Origin: Endothia cerciana
Taxonomy: Eukaryota > Ascomycota > Sordariomycetes > Diaporthales > Cryphonectriaceae
DNA: 64,000 nucleotides
Assembly (NCBI GenBank): GCA_026119935.1
Contig: JALRMH010000066.1
Coordinates: 62,001-126,000 of the forward strand
Direction: 5' to 3'
Shown here: positions 49,601 through 60,098 of the stretch, piece after piece
How the letters are laid out: each line of letters starts with the position of its first letter
How positions within the stretch are numbered: position 1 is the first letter of the stretch
Notes under the pieces: generated by a model
Database searches by the model: none
What the model was told of the DNA's origin: nothing
The model's input: only the letters and a program-made list of their open reading frames with translations
Program-made: the position numbers and the translations under genes

Positions 49601-51112
49601 GACGAGCAATCGTCTCCAGAGGCCCTCCCTGAGACGTTGGAAGAGGTTGATAGTCCTCGCAAACCCGACGAAGCCACTGATCCAGCGGAAGCTCCACCGT
49701 CTTCTGAGATCGACGATCCTGGAGTAGCTGTCTCAGAAGAACCATTGCCTGAACCCGGTCCTGCGGTCGACAAACCCGCAGTGGTCGAGCCAGATACAGA
49801 CGCTGCACTCAATCAGAACTCCAAACCTCGCTTCAGTCGCCGTGACTCATCGACGCAGACTGACGAGCTCTGGCGGCCAAGAACTCCTCTTCCGCGGCGG
49901 GACAGCACCTCAGCTGTCGTGCTTCCAGATGCAAACGACTCAGATACCAAGAAGCTCACTCAAGACGGGCTTTCAAGGAGTGTGAGCACGCGCAGTACCC
50001 AGCAGGCCGAAGAGGTCGTCGCTGCAGCTGTGATCATCCGCGCGGCTGCCGATACCTTAGGCGACACCAGCGACCTTGTGGCAGACGCCGTCAAGGATTT
50101 GAAGCAACATGGAACCGCTGACGCCCCTTCGAACGCCAAGGATAGGAGGAGAAGCACGGGGGATGCTAACGGCAGACTTCGTGCCTCTACTAACAGGCTC
50201 GCAGGTGTCGATAAGACTTCTAAGGAGGATAAGGCGTACCCGCCGCGTGCCAGGTCAGGCACTCATGGTTCACGCTCCAGCCGACCCAGCACCCGTGATA
50301 GCAAGGAGGGCGCACCCAAGTCATTGCACCGCCACTCTTCCCACAGACACCGCCACGAGGGTGATCGCGAGGTTGAGCAGGGGAGCCCTCAGACTCCACC
50401 ACGCACGGCGGAGAGCGGTCACGGCAGCCACCGCTCTAGAAAGGAGCGCACGCCTCAAGAGCAAGCTGAGCATGACAGGCGCAAGGAGGAGCGCCGCCTC
50501 GCCCGCAAGAGGGAAGAAGAGCGTGAGAACGTCAAGACCGACTCACCCTCCACCAGTTCCAAAGGCAAGGAGGCAGAGACCCCGCCAGCCAGCGATAGCA
50601 AGAGCTCGCGCCGAGTCAGCTCTAGTCGCAGGGAGCTTGCGCCTTCCGGCGCCTCCACCGGCCGCACTGAGAGCTCTGCGCCGCCACAGGCGAGCAAGAA
50701 GTTCTTCGACTTGAAGGGGGGCCAGTCTGTGCTCGACACCAAATTCGGCGGACCGCTTGAGGCTGAGGCAGCTCACAAGGAGGGCTCGCTCAAGCGCACT
50801 CACACGGCGACGTCCAGCAGGGAAAAGGGAATACGCCGCTCGCTGAGCCAGAGCAACACCAAGCTGGAGAAGGCCCGCGCGGAGGAGTCTATCAAGACGA
50901 GTAAGGAGAAGGAAAAGGTTGCGCCTTCAACTCCTAGCACCTCCAACGGTCATGAGTCCAAGGAGGAAGGCAAGAGCCGCGATGACAAGCACCGCAGGTC
51001 TAGGATGGAGAGGCGGGGGTCACAGCAGAAGGAGGCTGGCCACAAGGAGGAGAAGGAGAAGAAGAAGCCTGGTGGGCTCAAGGGGATGTTCAAGAGGATG
51101 TTCTCTTCCTAA
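43678..51112 (+). CDS. Giant acidic low-complexity protein, function unknown
   Basis: Exons 43678-43782, 43881-43971, 44039-47794 and 47841-51112 give 2,407 aa in one frame. The first ~65 residues are ordinary; then come Lys-rich clusters (SKKAKQKAKAKEKK). Most of the rest is E/P/A/S/V-rich with degenerate repeats of the kind EEP-VAE-ESKVEEP. Ala-rich hydrophobic stretches lie near residues 1159 and 1881. A membrane-like helix (KLTILASVALGVYAVFKLAN) sits at ~1293-1312, right before the 46-bp last intron. The final ~350 residues switch to basic S/R/H/K-rich sequence and end GGLKGMFKRMFSS, an amphipathic basic tail. I do not recognise the family. Composition resembles fungal involucrin-repeat or leashin-type tether proteins, but that is a compositional similarity only. 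If intron 3 is retained, the protein stops at 47820, just after the helix. Confidence 0.8.
45619..45660 (+). repeat. GAG triplet repeat encoding poly-Glu/Gly
   Basis: About ten GAG/GGA triplets and a nine- to ten-base G run encode a Glu run followed by Gly inside the giant acidic protein. It is the clearest slippage-prone tract in that gene. Confidence 0.9.
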
Positions 51113-52661
51113 TCTCGTCGATCGGATCCTGGTCCCTGGCTGGCGGAGAAGAATTCAAGGGTGATCCGGAAAAGGGCTCGTATGGAAAAAAGGTGTGGAG
51201 GTTGGTGGTCACGGAAAAGTCAGGTGGCGGGAGTGGTGGGATATCGGCCTCGTCTTCATTGTGTTCGCTCATTATTAATCTGTCTACTTTCTTTAATCCT
51301 GTCTCGTGACGAGGGACTATTAGTGGTCACGCAGCATGGGCGGGCGATCATGATGGACTGTGTACCGCTTGGACACCCGTACGCGGCAGTATTCCGAGGT
51401 TGGGAAAGAAGAAAAAGGAGGGCTGGGCAAGCTGAGAGGAGCTGGTGCGGTGAGGGGAGGAAAGAACAGCTGTGTTTGTAGGATTTTCATGAACTCATTG
51501 TGTTGATCTATTAACATGCCTTGAGCAGTTTTTGATAACCCTCTGCTTCACTATCAGCCCAGAAATCATTTTTCGTCCCTTCTATACATCTCAGCTTATC
51601 TCGTTACGCCTAGATCAAACAAATCGAGACACCCGATCGATTCTCGCGTCCTCGCTGCCTTTTGTTTCGTTTGCCTGCCAGCAGTAATGGTCCCCATTGA
51701 TTGGGGTTTTGGGGGGGGGGTAGGGGCAGGGGACAATTCGGTTGAAATGGAGACACCCAGAAATACATAAAATGCCGCGGCCGCCCTGGTCAGAACTTGC
51801 GTGTTCAGTAATAGTCTGCCACCCCAGAAGCCATCTTCATAATACCTAGGTTGCTATATTTATTGAGTGAAGTCTCCCATCCGTCTTGATCTCCTCCTCC
51901 GCTAACCCCCCTCCAACTGCCCTTGCGCGCTGGGTTCCATCTCTCTTCCATACCACGGTGGCCACAAGCACTACTTAAGTAAATGTGGTATCCATAGTGT
52001 GACGCTCAACATGGTCCATTCTTTGATCTCGTGCTCTTTACTTCGTCGGCATAACCTGACCTTGTCAAAGAATGCGAATGAGCCGGCCGCCGATAGCTTC
52101 GTCAAAACATCGTAGTAACCAACGAGGAGTTGATGGCTGGATACCCAGAAAGTCCGCATGAGCCACAGTTCCTCATAGTACCTTTCTATCGAAAGACGTC
52201 CTTTGGACGGCAACAGAGACCCTCACAAGGACTCCATGGCTTTAGGCTAAAACTTAGAATGGGGTCTCAGCTAATAGGCCAAGCAGACGCTTAATTTCCT
52301 CTCCTGTCCTGTTTTCAGGCTGCTTGGGCCATGGATGCCGTGGACATGACAGAGAGCTAGAGCACTAATCCCGAATAGGCACGGAGGACGAAGAACACGA
52401 AGACCTGTTCTGGATGAAAACCAGACTGTCGAGACTGTAGTGCGATGGGCGGCAGCGGAAGCTAGAGTAAACAAATTCCCGGCAGAATGGAGATTTCAAA
52501 CAGAGCCAAGAGTTACATAGTTATTGCGGAGGGCGAGATATACAAAAGACCTCTCTGAACTCCAAAGGTAAGAGTTTGGGGCATCATCTCGGTTCTGGCA
52601 AGCATACCTATCCAGTGTATGAGGCGGCCACCACTTGCACGTCGATCACATATACGAAATA
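51113..52661. other. Giant-gene 3' end and xylanase promoter
   Basis: This 1.5 kb holds the 3' UTR of the giant acidic gene and the promoter of the xylanase. No gene was supported. A G run lies near 51711-51721. One XlnR/Xyr1-type GGCTAAA and one CreA-type GCGGAG (52526-52531) lie upstream of the xylanase. Confidence 0.5.
52245..52251 (+). promoter_or_regulatory. Candidate XlnR/Xyr1 site
   Basis: The heptamer GGCTAAA, the published binding consensus of the fungal xylanase activator XlnR/Xyr1, occurs 411 bp upstream of the xylanase start on the sense strand. A seven-base word can occur by chance, but its position before a GH10 xylanase makes it worth noting. Confidence 0.4.
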
Positions 52662-54238
52662 ATGGTCACCGTCCTCCTCGCCGCACTGCTAGCGGCCGTT
52701 GGCCCAGCAGCAGCCCAGCTCAACAGCCTCGCAAAATCTGCGGGCCTGTTGTACTTTGGCACCGCCGTTGACAATCCCAGCCTGAGCAACTCTGCTTATA
52801 CGGCAATCGCGTTCAACTCGAGCGAGTTTGGTCAAATTACGCCGGCGAACGGCCAGAAGTGGGACGCTGTTGAGCCCTCCAACGGTGTCTTCAGCTATAC
52901 AAATGGAGATGCTATCACGACGAAAGCCCGCGCGGCTGGGCAAATTCTGAGGTGCCACAACCTCGTCTGGTATAATCAGCTCCCCAGCTGGGGTAGGTCC
53001 CACCTGAAGCCGCTCATAGATGTAAAATGGTCCATTGCTAATGTCTATAAAGTATCGAGTGGCTCTTGGACTACCTCGTCGCTGGAAAACGTGATTACGA
53101 CCCACATCACCAACGAGGTCACCCATGCAAGTCTCTCTAACACGACTGTTGCTTCACTGACGCATGCTGATACTTCGTTATAGTACAAGGGGCAATGCTA
53201 CGCGTGGGACGTCGTGAACGAGGCACTGGACGACTCTGGGAATTATCGAACCGACGTCTTTTACAACATACTTGGGACAAGCTACATTCCATTCGCATTC
53301 AAAGCTGCTGCAGCTGCGGATTCAGCAGCCAAACTGTACTACAACGATTATAACATCGAGTACAGCGGCGCAAAGGCCACAGCCGCCATCAACATCGTCA
53401 AAAATATACAGGCCTCTGGTGGCCAGATTGACGGTGTGGGCTTGCAAGGTCACTTCATCGTTGGGTCGACCCCATCTAAATCGTCCCTTGTCAGTGCTCT
53501 CCAGGCCTTCACGGCCCTCGGTGTCGAGGTGGCGTACACGGAGTTGGATATAAGGCACTCTAGTGTTCCAGCCAGTGCAGCGGCACAGCAGCAACAAGCG
53601 ACAGATTACGTGACTGTCGTCAGTGCGTGTCTCTCGGTCGCGAAATGCGTGGGTGTGACTGTGTGGGACTTTGATGACCAGGTAAGTACTGAGCGAGGAA
53701 CAAAATCCTGGGGGGAGAGACGGCTTCTTGAAACTTCTACTGAGGAACCTTCGCTTTCAGTACTCCTGGGTGCCATCGACATTCTCCGGCTCAGGCGAGG
53801 CCGACTTATGGTCTTCCAACTTGGTCAAGAAGCCAGCCTACACGAGTATCGCGAGTTTCCTAAAGAGCGCCGCGGCAACCGCGCCCGCATCGTCAACAGC
53901 TGCTTCTTCCAGCGTGTCGACTTGTGAGTTTACATCTGATGGGCGTATCCTGGTATAACAGCTGACCTGGCAAAAGCTGTACCCACGACCTTGTCTTCGG
54001 TCACATCTGCACCAACTACTACATCTGCACCAACTACTACAGCCGCACCAAGTACCTCTGCCGCTGTCGGAGCCAACGGCCATTACTCACAGGTACCTAC
54101 TCATTCACCATTGTGAGTGTGGACGTAGTAATAGCTAACAATTTCTAGTGTAGTGGACAAGGGTTCTCGGGCGCACCAGGCTGTGCTTCTCCTTATACTT
54201 GCTCAATGGTCAACGCCTACTATGCTCAGTGCCTGTGA
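52662..54238 (+). CDS. Secreted GH10 endo-1,4-beta-xylanase with CBM1
   Basis: Exons 52662-52992, 53053-53126, 53184-53681, 53761-53923, 53977-54092 and 54149-54238 give 423 aa. It cuts xylan backbones outside the cell. A signal peptide covers residues 1-18 (cleaved before QLNSLAK). The GH10 barrel spans ~20-325, with acid/base E148 (WDVVNEAL) and nucleophile E255 (YTELDIR), plus NGQKWDAVEP and VTVWDFDDQYSWVP. A short Ser/Thr/Pro linker leads to a C-terminal CBM1 (residues 395-423, four Cys, ends YYAQCL). Intron 2 (53127-53183) begins with GCAAGT, a GC-AG intron; no GT donor keeps frame. Intron 4 has two in-frame acceptors (after 53961 or 53976). I chose the second because a 38-nt intron would be too short. 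Confidence 0.95.
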
Positions 54239-54415
54239 TAGATTTAGACCGCAGTGGTAGACTCGCATTCGTATTCAAATATAACGTATACACCCAGGCT
54301 CCCGGCCAGCATAGCCTCTTATTCGTGAAATATACCTTGAACGTCCTGACTACCAAGCAGATAGGAAGTCTTTTGTTGCGGCTGATACTACATGCTAGGG
54401 TTCTAGTGCTTGCTC

Positions 54416-54838
54416 TCATACGACCTTTGCATCGCAGTCCATGGATGAATCAAGCTTGAAGAGCCTCTTTGCATTCTCCCTTCCAATATTGGCCTTATCG
54501 GTGAGATTGAGCTCGGTGTTATCGAACCATGTGCAGGCAGGCTCGAATTTCTCGAATGGGTAGTCCACGGAGAACATGATCCTGTCGGATCCGACCTCGT
54601 TTATGCAGAAGTTGAGAGTTGAAGAGGAGAAATGTCCACTGGTCGTGACCCAGATGTTCTCGTTGAAGTAGTCCCGGATCGTCTTATTGCAGCTGAGGCC
54701 AAGAGGCTTCTTGACATCCTCGAACCAATGATTTATGCGCCACATGTCGAAGGGGATGTGCTCGCCGAGATGACCCGGGATGACTTGAAGCTTGGGGTGG
54801 CGGTCGAAGACGCCGTTGATGACCATACCCTAGGTCAG
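54416..54838 (-). pseudogene. 3' remnant of an amidohydrolase-family decarboxylase
   Basis: The open frame (136 codons from the ATG at 54826) matches the C-terminal part of amidohydrolase_2 proteins such as 2,3-dihydroxybenzoate and gamma-resorcylate decarboxylases. It shows MVINGVFDRHPKLQVIPGHLGEHIPF, then DRIMFSVDYPFEKFEPACTWFD and AKRLFKLD. The His of GHLGE and the Asp of SVDYPFE correspond to metal-site residues. The family is usually ~330 aa; the N-terminal half with the HxH metal pair is missing. Directly upstream the sequence turns into a transposase N-terminus. It therefore looks cut off by an insertion or rearrangement and is unlikely to be active. It is convergent with the xylanase, 180 bp away. 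Confidence 0.75.
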
Positions 54839-55053
54839 ACTGAGTAATAACCCATTGGGCTAGTTTGTCTTCTTGGCTAATAGATGTGTCTTTGCTGAGA
54901 CTAATGGGCACGTCGGTGTTGTTGTCGGCCAAGAATTCTTTGCTGAAGTGTAGCCCTCGGAATGCCCCAGTCTAAGGCGGCCTTTCTGACTGATTGGCCA
55001 TTTCTGACGGCCTCAATGGCCTGGATAACTTCAGATTCCGTATAGGCCTTCAT
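54839..55053 (-). pseudogene. Broken pogo/Fot1-type transposase N-terminus
   Basis: Reading down from the ATG at 55053, the frame gives MKAYTESEVIQAIEAVRNGQ, then SVRKAALDWGIPRATLQQRI. This is the psq-type helix-turn-helix that starts fungal pogo/Fot1 (Tc1-mariner) transposases. After about 50 codons the frame hits stops. A second frame (from 54932) continues with ISQEDKLAQWVITQSDLG, the expected next segment, so there is a frameshift. The CENP-B half and the DDE catalytic domain are absent. The match ends at the amidohydrolase junction near 54838. The element is dead. Confidence 0.8.
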
Positions 55054-55146
55054 TGGTTAATAATAAAGATAATCTGAAAAAATGAAGTTATTCGGATGAG
55101 AATTAAACGAGAAACAGTGCAGTAAAAATGGGTGGTTGAAAAAATA

Positions 55147-55190
55147 GGGTGGCTGGCCAGGGTGGCTAACAACAGGGGGTGGCTAACAAC
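55147..55190. repeat. GGGTGGCTAACAAC direct repeats
   Basis: Two exact 14-base copies (55160-55173 and 55177-55190) and one partial copy (55147-55154) lie 110-150 bp before the transposase start. They may be terminal or subterminal repeats of the transposon. Confidence 0.85.
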
Positions 55191-55382
55191 CCTGCCTTTT
55201 GACTTATAGCTTTCGTAAGTTAGGCTTTTAAGTCTAAGCAAAGTAGACTTATAAATATCATTTTTTGTAAATTCCCTATAAGCTGCATGACCTTTTGACT
55301 AGGCCACATGAGCCATATGCCCTGTGGTGTGTTTGCATGGCAGGAAAGACAATACCAGAGCGAAGAAAGGAGAAAAGAAGCC

Positions 55383-55393
55383 AAAAAAAAAAA
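55383..55393 (-). terminator. Pol III terminator of the tRNA
   Basis: Eleven T residues on the minus strand begin one base past the 3' end of the tRNA-Cys, which is a strong RNA polymerase III stop. Confidence 0.85.
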
Positions 55394-55394
55394 G

Positions 55395-55468
55395 AGGACT
55401 TACTCGGACTCGAACCAAGGACCTTGGGATCTGCAATCCCACGCTATAACCGCTTAGCTATAAGTCCT
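55395..55468 (-). tRNA. tRNA-Cys (anticodon GCA)
   Basis: The minus strand folds as a full cloverleaf of 74 nt without an intron. The acceptor arms AGGACTT/AAGTCCT pair perfectly. The D stem is GCTA/TAGC, and the anticodon stem TGGGA/TCCCA encloses the loop TTGCAGA, giving anticodon GCA (Cys). The T stem is CTTGG/CCGAG with loop TTCGAGT. The 5' base is A rather than the usual G, a small oddity. A T tract follows directly on the transcribed strand. Confidence 0.9.
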
Positions 55469-58400
55469 GGAACTAAACTTGTTCATCACTAAATCAAGGT
55501 ATTTATGAAGCTAAATGAGACTATGACGTCAAGACCCATGTCCAGGGGGTATCTAGTTGGGGAGGAAGCACCCATGGTGTAGCGCAAAGGACTGTTTATG
55601 TTTTTGCTTCTGCGCAACCCAACGAGGCGTTGTCGTTTTAGGCGGACGTTGCGGGCACGTTCGGTCGTGAGCTTCTTGTGGCTCGGGAATAGCCAAACAG
55701 GGGTGCACAAAATGGTGAATGTCACAATCGCCATCTGCCGGTTATTGGAGTGTGGAAACTTGGTCTAACCTGGTTGTGCTCGAATATCCATCTAAGCATG
55801 GTCTACAGTCACCACTGCGTGGCTCGTCGTAGCTTACCCAAGATAACCCAAAGAGACGAGGGAACCGGGGGTGTAGCGACAGGTGACAAGGACTCACGAG
55901 TAGTCCTTGCGTGGCCATTTGACCTGCCATGGGCAGAACCAAGATGAGCAGAAAGGCCATTCTGCTTCTGAATAGTCGGGCCCCAAGGGCGACTTCAAAA
56001 TCCGTACATGATGCGGAGGCACACAACAGGCGCCCCGGTGGAAAGGACACAGCCCCGCTCACAACCATCATCGACGGTTCCAACTCGTCACCCGATCCAT
56101 ACTTCGCGATTGCCTACTGCCGCTATATATACGCGGCCGGGAGAGTAAGCTTAGTCTGGCGCTGCCGAGCTACGCATCACATTACTTCGACAACGTCCTG
56201 GTGGCCTATAATTCTAAGAAACGGTCATCACATCTTCCCGTTGCTAATTGACAAACAACAGACTGTGAACGCCCAAACACCAACAGTGGCTTTGCTATGG
56301 GGGAGACGAACCTCGATACCAAAAGCTTCATTACCAGAGAGTATTAATTTATTGTATCTCACGGCGCAAGGCTCAACGGTACGATCAGGGCAACTCGTAG
56401 CGTCTGTGTCGAGGTCAAGCGCCTTCGTCAGGGATCATAGTTGGGCGCCAGACTTCAGCTGCTAGGATTTCTGCTTCGCAAAGGGAACCGTAATAATTAT
56501 TTGGGGACTTAGCTCCTTCCCACGAGATTCACGAGATTCACGGTCGGGATGATGTCTTGGGTGCCTTCCTAACCGCTCAGATAAAGAGAGGTCAGGGTTT
56601 TGTCTCTGTCTCCTTTCTCAAAGGCCTGGAGAGAGAGAGAGGTTGACTGGTATAAATAAACAACACGATTAATCCATCGGTTGACAGAAACTATCGTGAT
56701 GCCCTCCTTACAGTGTTGAAAACTCGTAGCTACCACTTGTGAAAGTGTAGTCAGGGTCAGAAAGGTATGTGTGTAGTGGTCCGATTCCCCCGATCTAGCT
56801 AGGCAAATGGCTGGTTATTTATAGTGACTGTTACCACACAGTCCATCCTGAGTGAACGCATTCATGTTTAGATGAAGTCTGTATCACGTGCTAGTAACGT
56901 GGTGTCTGGTGTCTCTGCTATAGGGTGCCCTTGATGATGGTTCTACGAATGTACGGTAGTTTGTTCTCGACAGGTGGATAGAGAGAATGAGTATTCAAAG
57001 TGAGAGGAGAGATCGCAGGATATGAGATCGAAGGCCTCAAGGATATCAGAGGCGGAAAGGAGATGGCGGTCATAGAGACATGGTTGCGCAAGGGTTCGAA
57101 GCCTGGGAGGACGTGAAGAGCGGATTGTATCTGAGATGAGATGATCCATATTGTGAATGGGGTCCCGAGGGTTGACTGAAGCTGTTCGCTTCCGCTTCAG
57201 TAAGTAGGATGGGATATGTTGCTTGCCTTTGCCGCATCCGATGAACGCAACCGCATTAACGTAACCTCTTGTCCATATTCCTCGGTCACCATGCCCAACC
57301 CCCCCCCCCCCCAAAAAAAGGACAAGGAAGGAAAGCAGGAAGGACGAAAGAAAAGAAGGAAAAAAAAAAAAAAGGAGAAACCCAAGACCATTCCATGGAG
57401 ACTCTCAACATCCCACGTCATTCCATGGGCCGCATATGGATTATAGAGCAAGATAGGATAGGAAGAGAGCAATTTATGGTATTGGGTAGGCGTATGAAGC
57501 CGTGAGGAGCGAGGATTCTGTCGAAGATAATAGGATAAAAAGTACATACGTACAGGTGTGGTTGTCGAGTACGAGGAGAAGCTGGTGGGTACAAACCCAT
57601 TCTATGTAAGCTCCCTGATGATTCTGGTCCCCTAAAGCGATTGTTGCTACCTGACAAAATTGTTGTACAATTCATCTGCGATTTGCCTTTCCATCGGGTG
57701 TTGGCAGACGCTTAGCACCTGCATCGATGTCGATGATGCCCTGATATCGCTTCTGAGTACTGTGGCTCGTTTCAAACTTCAGGCACTAGTGGAATGACAA
57801 TGGCCCATAGCTCCTTGAGTAGGGAGTATTATCTATGTTTCTGCCGCACCCCTGCGCCATGTACATATGTTCACCTGCGTCTAACTCTTGCCATCCAAAC
57901 ACACGCGCTTCAGGATCTACTGCGGAATTAAATTGGAAGAAAGTCCAAGTAACAGAAACATCTCTGTAGGACTAGTATAATCGATGAGCATGTCGGACGG
58001 CGTGCTCCTCGAATAATCTACATCGATGTATCTCGAATTCACTGCATGCTGCCTGGAGGTATTGCGTTCCGAGAAGACGGACGAAGTCTTCCCAAATGGC
58101 TTAACATGATTCTCCAGCTGCATCAGTGTTCATTCAAGATACATGAGTGAGTTCTCGGTTGTAGCTTCCAGAGCTGCAGGTTGAGTACACAGTTGCTCCA
58201 TATGCACCGGCGAGGCGGGAGGACCTGGAAATGAAGCCCTGGGAGGTCCGAAGTAGGACTCCAGTCATCTCCACGCTGTAAACCAGGCGAAAGAGCACTG
58301 AGAAGCTACAATGAGGTTCTTCACGTGAGGTGGAGGTACCTTGTAGACTTTTCGTCTGCGGTCTCACCATGCTTTAGCTTGAAAAGCCCTGCCCCTTCGG

Positions 58401-58793
58401 GTTTATGAGGATCCTTACTATCGTGCAACCAGAAGGCAGGAACGCTGGATCCAACACTATGTGTTATTAGCCAGCCCTAACCTGGGTACGCTATCGACAT
58501 TGGAGGTGCAGCAAACTACTAGTGCTTGTCAGCAAGTGGAGGATGCTATTGGAAGACCCTATCCAAATCAATTGCAGCTTAAGTCTGCCCCAACTGTGGA
58601 CCTCCGTTCCGCAGTTTTCCAGCTCATTATCAAATCTGCAAAAGCCATATATTATATATATACATGAGAGGACCGCCGTATCCCTGGCCGGGCCACTCTC
58701 GACCGCCCACAGTCGACGTGGATGAACACGTAGGAGCGAGTGTCGAGGACACGTATCCAGCACAACCCGTCCTTCCAAGCCCCCTTTCGCACC
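55469..58793. other. Gene-poor accessory spacer
   Basis: This 3.3 kb stretch has no supported gene. Frames at 55929-56465 (+) and 55742-56083 (-) overlap and lack domains. There are short simple repeats: a GA run near 56631 and a C run followed by an A run at 57299-57319. The texture is that of decayed accessory DNA. Confidence 0.45.
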
Positions 58794-60098
58794 TCAGGCA
58801 AAACTCTTCGCACTATATTCGTACTTCGATTGTACCATGTCTCCGCTCTCCGAGGACCACCCCTCGGACGTGACTGAGTAATCCTGCGTGACGGTGACCA
58901 CGTGCTCGGACGAGCTGCCGCTCTGGGAGTCGGCATGGCGCATATAGCCCTTGCGGCTGGAGTCGAGGCCCATGGCACGCAGCTCCGTCGAGTTCGACTT
59001 GCTTGCCGACTTGCTCTGTGCTTGGTCCTGAAACATTTTAAACAGGGTGCGGACCATGGGCAGCGACCCAGCGATGAGGGCCGTGTCGCACTCGATGACG
59101 GTCCACAGGATGATGTCACCCATTCCCACTATGTAAAAGAACAGGTTGCACAGTCAGCTCAGCTCTGGTGCTCAAGTCCCATTATATAGAGCGCTCTTAC
59201 CCATATAGTTAGACGTCGCGAAATACGCCGTAGCATAGGGAAGTCTGACAATCGTTGCGATTGAGGCGAGTATACCAAGGGACAAGACGGCAATGACAGC
59301 CCGCTTTTTCTCCTTGCCCATCTGGATGTCTTTGATGATGATGAAGGGCAATATCGCCGTCGTGATATCAGTGATGAGGTTGAAGCCGGAAATGATGAAT
59401 GTAATAGCAACGGTAATCATGCTAGTAACGCAAGTCCCCGCCACTTCTCCCCATGAGGCTGCGATTGGCCGGCACTGCAAGATGACATACAGCTGTACGA
59501 AGACGGTCGAGACGACCGAGACGCCAATTAGAACCCAGAGGATGAACCGGTGCCGTTTGTTTACTGCTATTCGCAATAGTGTTATGCAGATACTGCATTT
59601 GATGAAAACGTAACCGCTGAGGAAAAAGCATTGCCAGAGGAAAATAGTCTGTTGCAGCGCAGGTGTTAGATCCTGAGCGTCTAGACCCTCTCGGAGTTGA
59701 TAGATGTTGAAGTGGATAATTACCTTCAGGCCTTCCATGTATACCACGCCTGTAGGTCCGCCGGGAATTTCGTCGTCTGAAGAGCCTAGTCCAGTATGCG
59801 CGCCATAGATTATGACCGCGTTATGAACCATATTAATTGCCTTGCATTCGTCGCTTGTTAGCGACCGAGCTCAGACACCAAGAACCCAGGCATTCTTGAA
59901 GGATATAGTGGAGACACTGCTACCTACCCAGCCGACACACATGAGGGCATCCTCCACTGCAAACTTCCTGGATCTTGTTCGCGCCAACACTCGAAGAGCA
60001 AGGACGATCGTCGATAGTAGCGAGAATGCCAACGTGACTCCATAGATACTTGCTGCCAGGCCGGTTGGCGTGATGGCGTGCCACCCTGCTGGCGCCAT
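58794..60098 (-). CDS. Rhodopsin-domain (SAT4/PTH11-like) membrane receptor
   Basis: Exons 59928-60098, 59724-59840, 59201-59648 and 58794-59128 give 356 aa. The 75-bp second intron is in frame and could be missed; CTAAC near its acceptor and the family pattern (GLK then a membrane helix) support splicing it. Seven hydrophobic segments run from IYGVTLAFSLLSTIVLALRV to IILWTVIECDTALIAGSLP. Landmarks of the fungal rhodopsin/SAT4 family are R-x(6)-F-x-VEDALMCVGW after helix 1, FIKCSICITLLRIA, the extracellular CRPIAASW, and DITTAILPFI. The C-terminal ~80 residues are cytosolic and Ser-rich. Members include Pth11-class receptors that sense surfaces or chemicals; the ligand here is unknown. There is no CFEM domain at the N-terminus. 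Confidence 0.9.

Larger units (their letters stand above)
54839..55190 (-). mobile_element. Truncated pogo-like DNA transposon
   Basis: It comprises the broken transposase start plus its 5' flank. The flank contains tandem GGGTGGCTAACAAC words (55160-55190), similar to terminal sequences I recall from fungal pogo-type elements. The right limit is a guess at the repeat; the left limit is the join to the amidohydrolase remnant. No matching inverted end was found on the other side, so the element is one-ended. Confidence 0.55.
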
